Shown in pieces: positions 61,521-64,000 of a DNA stretch of 64,000 bases. The position numbers were made by a program, and so were the translations under genes. This DNA comes from Streptomyces sp. V4I2 (lineage in GTDB: Bacteria > Actinomycetota > Actinomycetes > Streptomycetales > Streptomycetaceae), in contig NZ_JAUSZM010000003.1 in NCBI RefSeq assembly GCF_030817655.1, positions 7,874,001-7,938,000 on the forward strand, given 5' to 3'. The notes under the pieces were generated by a model that was not told the origin of the DNA, searched no databases, and worked only from the letters and a program-made list of their open reading frames with translations. The first letter of the stretch is position 1. Each line of letters starts with the position of its first letter.

Positions 61521-62492
61521 ATGGTCGTGACCAGGGGCGGTCCTCGCCCCGAAGGGTCCGCCCTGGGGGTGGACATCGGGGGCACGAACATCAAGTGGGT
61601 GCACCGGGCCGGCGCGGCCGTCGTCGCACGGGGCACGCTGCCGACACCCGCCGCCGGACCCGTGCGGGTCGCCGCCGCCATCGCCGAGATCGCGGGCGCA
61701 CACACCGTCGAGGCCGTCGGCGTAACACTGCCCGGTCACCTGAGCCCGGACCTTCGCTCCACCACCACCATCCCGAACCTCGACGGCGACTGGCAGGGCT
61801 TCCCGCTGGCGGACACGATCGAGCGCGCGACCGCGAAGCCCGTCCTGCTGATGAACGACGCACGCGCGTTCGCCTCCGCGGAGCTCGCTCTGGGCTCCGC
61901 GCGCGGTCACACCGACGTGCTGTTCATGACCATGGGCACCGGAATAGGCGGTGCGATCGCCCTGGGCGGCAACGTACTGCGCGGGCCCGGCGACAGAATC
62001 GGCGAAATCGGGCACATGACCGCCGAGCCGGGTGGCGACCTCTGCGGATGCGGGGCCCGCGGCTGCCTGGAGACAGTGGCGGGCGGCCGGGCACTCGCGG
62101 CCCTCTGGTCCCGGGCCCTCACCTCTCGCGGAACCGGGAACCAGGACCGGCCGGCGACTCCCGAAGACCTGGTCCGGGCCGCCCGGTCGGGCGACACCAC
62201 GGCCCGGGAGGTCCTCGATGCCGCCGCCACGGCCGTGGGCACGGTACTGGGGAGCGTGCTGGCCCAACTCGGCCTCTCGACCGTTGTCGTCGGCGGTGGC
62301 GTCGCGCCTGCCTTCGACGTGATGCGACCGGCCGTCGAGCTCAAGCTGCGCGACCGCCGGACACTGATCGGACCGGTGACACTCCTGGCCGCCGAACTCG
62401 GCCCGCACGCCGGCGCGATGGGGGCGGCCCTGAACGCCACGGCGCAGCCCCTCGCCACCGCTTCGACGCTGCCTCGGTTAGCCGTGAGCTGA
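61521..62492 (+). CDS. ROK-family sugar kinase
   Basis: This 323-residue kinase has the phosphate motif GVDIGGTNIKW near the start, MGTGIGGAIALGG, and GEIGHMTAEPGGDLCGCGAR with GCLETVAGGRAL, the zinc-binding ROK signature. It should phosphorylate glucose, an N-acetyl hexosamine or a similar sugar with ATP. AGGAG lies 5 nt before the ATG. It is the first gene after the third predicted operator, and the GH13 gene follows after 275 bp. Confidence 0.92.
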   Translation: MVVTRGGPRPEGSALGVDIGGTNIKWVHRAGAAVVARGTLPTPAAGPVRVAAAIAEIAGAHTVEAVGVTLPGHLSPDLRSTTTIPNLDGDWQGFPLADTIERATAKPVLLMNDARAFASAELALGSARGHTDVLFMTMGTGIGGAIALGGNVLRGPGDRIGEIGHMTAEPGGDLCGCGARGCLETVAGGRALAALWSRALTSRGTGNQDRPATPEDLVRAARSGDTTAREVLDAAATAVGTVLGSVLAQLGLSTVVVGGGVAPAFDVMRPAVELKLRDRRTLIGPVTLLAAELGPHAGAMGAALNATAQPLATASTLPRLAVS

Positions 62493-62767
62493 CGGCCTTC
62501 CGCACCCGTCGGTCGAACAGCCTGCGTCCCTGCCGGCGGGTGCAGCGACTGCCGCATCGCCTTTCGTCCCACCCGGCGGGCGGGCATGCCCGGCGACCCG
62601 GCTCCGGCCGCCGAGGACATCCGTGTCCGCGATTTCCTCGCCCCTGCTTCTCGACGTGCCTTCCCACCCGCCGTCCACAGCGCGGGATCAGGCGCCCTGT
62701 CCACCGGCCGCCCTTCTCCCAACGCGGCGGCCGGTCTCCCTCAAGCCCAGCCCAGGATGGTTTCCCG

Positions 62768-64000
62768 ATGATCGACGCATACGTCGACGACGGCTCGGTG
62801 CAGAACGAACCGGGCCCCTCCGAGCGGTCCCGGCACACCGCGCGACAACAGTGGTGGCGCACGGCCGTCATCTACGAGGTGTACGTCCGCAGCTTCCTCG
62901 ACAGCACGGGGGACGGCATCGGCGACCTGGCCGGTGTCCGTGCGGGCCTGCCGTACCTCGAGCGACTCGGTGTCGACGGCATCTGGCTCAACCCGTTCTA
63001 TCCCTCTCCGCAGTACGACCACGGCTACGACGTCGCCGACTACTGCGACGTGGACCCGGTCTACGGAGACCTGGCGGAGTTCGGCCGCCTGGTGGACGAC
63101 GCGCACCGCCTGGGGTTCAAGGTGCTCATCGACATCGTCCCCAACCACTGTTCCAGCAAGCACCCCTGGTTCCTCCAGGCCCTGGCCGAAGGCCCGGACA
63201 GCGGCCGGGACCGATCCCGTTTTCACTTCGCCGAGGGCCGTGGCAAGGGAGGCGAACTGCCGCCCAACAACTGGTACTCGATGTTCGGCGGGCCCGCCTG
63301 GACCCGGGTCACCGAGCCCGACGGCACGCCGGGCCAGTGGTACCTGCACCTGTTCGGGCCGGAGCAGCCCGACCTGAACTGGCGCAACCCCGAGGTCGGC
63401 GGCTACTTCGAGCAGGTACTGCGGTTCTGGCTGGACCGCGGCGTCGACGGGTTCCGTATCGACGTGGCCACCGGCCTCTTCAAGCATCCCGGACTGCCGG
63501 ACTCCCCGGACCCGGCGGCCGACGCGCGGGCCCGCGACACGGTCAACCCCCTGGCGTGGAACCAGCCCGAGACACACGGTGTCTGGCGCACCTGGCGTGC
63601 CGTCTGCGAGGAGTACACCGCCCGGGACGGCGTCGACCGGCTGCTCGTCGGAGAGGTGTCGGTACGCACCCCGGCAGAGCAGGCCGCCTACGTCCGCCCG
63701 GACGAGCTCCATCAGGCGTTCTTCTTCCACATGCTGACGGCCCCGTGGGACGCCGCCACCTTCCGCCGGGTCATCCAGGACGCGCTGCGGGACATCGCCG
63801 ACACCGGCTCGACCATCACCTGGGTGCTCAACAACCACGATCAGGTCCGCACCGTCACCCGGTACGCGGCCGCGGCCCGTGCTCGCGCCGCCGCGCTGCT
63901 GATGCTCTCCCTGCCCGGCGCCGCCTACGTCTACCAGGGCGAGGAGCTCGGCCTGCCGGAGGTCGTCGACCTGCCGGACGAGGTGCTCACCGATCCGATC
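62768..64000 (+). CDS. GH13 alpha-glucosidase (3' end outside window)
   Basis: The frame is open from ATG 62768 to the end of the window (411 codons). The four GH13 regions are present: DIVPNHCSSKHPWF, DGFRIDVATGLFK with the nucleophile Asp, LLVGEVSV with the acid Glu, and VLNNHDQVRTVTR. The N-terminal start WWRTAVIYEVYVRSFLDSTG is typical of oligo-1,6-glucosidase/alpha-glucosidase members of about 530 residues. There is no signal peptide, so the substrate must be imported. It would release hexose for the ROK kinase. Confidence 0.93.
   Translation, partial: MIDAYVDDGSVQNEPGPSERSRHTARQQWWRTAVIYEVYVRSFLDSTGDGIGDLAGVRAGLPYLERLGVDGIWLNPFYPSPQYDHGYDVADYCDVDPVYGDLAEFGRLVDDAHRLGFKVLIDIVPNHCSSKHPWFLQALAEGPDSGRDRSRFHFAEGRGKGGELPPNNWYSMFGGPAWTRVTEPDGTPGQWYLHLFGPEQPDLNWRNPEVGGYFEQVLRFWLDRGVDGFRIDVATGLFKHPGLPDSPDPAADARARDTVNPLAWNQPETHGVWRTWRAVCEEYTARDGVDRLLVGEVSVRTPAEQAAYVRPDELHQAFFFHMLTAPWDAATFRRVIQDALRDIADTGSTITWVLNNHDQVRTVTRYAAAARARAAALLMLSLPGAAYVYQGEELGLPEVVDLPDEVLTDPI

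Overview
The window is high-GC actinobacterial DNA, almost certainly from a Streptomyces chromosome. Signs are the third-position G/C codon use, many GTG starts, overlapping start/stop pairs (GTGA, ATGA, TGATG), and recognisable Streptomyces genes: cutRS, sepH, an N-terminal-GNAT PatA, and a c-di-AMP riboswitch in front of a cell-wall hydrolase. Nothing was searched; all calls come from reading the sequence.

Region 1 (1-10.7 kb) is core. It holds an active/inactive M16 peptidase pair, a riboswitch-controlled M23 peptidase, a GntR regulator, HPr (ptsH), the protein acyltransferase PatA, a DUF5998 protein, a phosphodiesterase and thymidine kinase. Region 2 (10.7-12.1 kb) is decayed: the end of an ABC exporter and an enterochelin-esterase gene, both broken. 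Region 3 (12.1-42.9 kb) is again core. It contains a VOC protein, a rhodanese, the FtsZ regulator SepH, an aldonolactone oxidase coupled to an MFS transporter, coproporphyrin ferrochelatase, an inositol monophosphatase, CutRS, DUF4193, DUF3093, a thioesterase, dUTPase, DUF3710, an alginate-lyase-like protein, a lone ABC ATPase, KdpDE, an OB-fold protein, DUF3159, two TrkA proteins, MetH, a 31-residue membrane peptide, a KimA-type potassium importer and a TRAM/TrmA-type RNA methyltransferase. From memory, the order of many of these genes matches the Mycobacterium tuberculosis Rv2689c-Rv2701c block. Potassium handling recurs here: KdpDE, two TrkA proteins, KimA, plus the c-di-AMP riboswitch.

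Region 4 (42.85-52.64 kb) looks like a genomic island. The last 62 bp of the RNA methyltransferase gene (42792-42853) recur at 52577-52638 with 57/62 identity, followed there by a terminator the intact gene now lacks. Inside are an ISL3 transposase relic and a tidy catabolic set: a 2-hydroxyacid dehydrogenase, a LysR regulator, 5-oxoprolinase subunits A, B and C, an MFS permease, an SDR, an aminotransferase and an RraA-like aldolase. Together they suggest breakdown of a substituted pyroglutamate through a 4-hydroxy-2-oxo acid to pyruvate and a small 2-oxo acid.

Region 5 (52.7-56.5 kb) is a graveyard: an FG-GAP/VCBS fragment, an Rhs toxin carrier with a Hint domain but no toxin, and a secreted-domain ORF with an in-frame TGA. 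Region 6 (56.6-64 kb) is a carbohydrate cluster: a phosphotriesterase-like hydrolase, a GntR/HutC regulator, a SIS-domain isomerase, an SDR, an FAD oxidoreductase, a ROK kinase and a GH13 glycosidase that runs off the end. Three copies of GTCTATAC lie just downstream of its three predicted promoters and are good candidates for the GntR operators.
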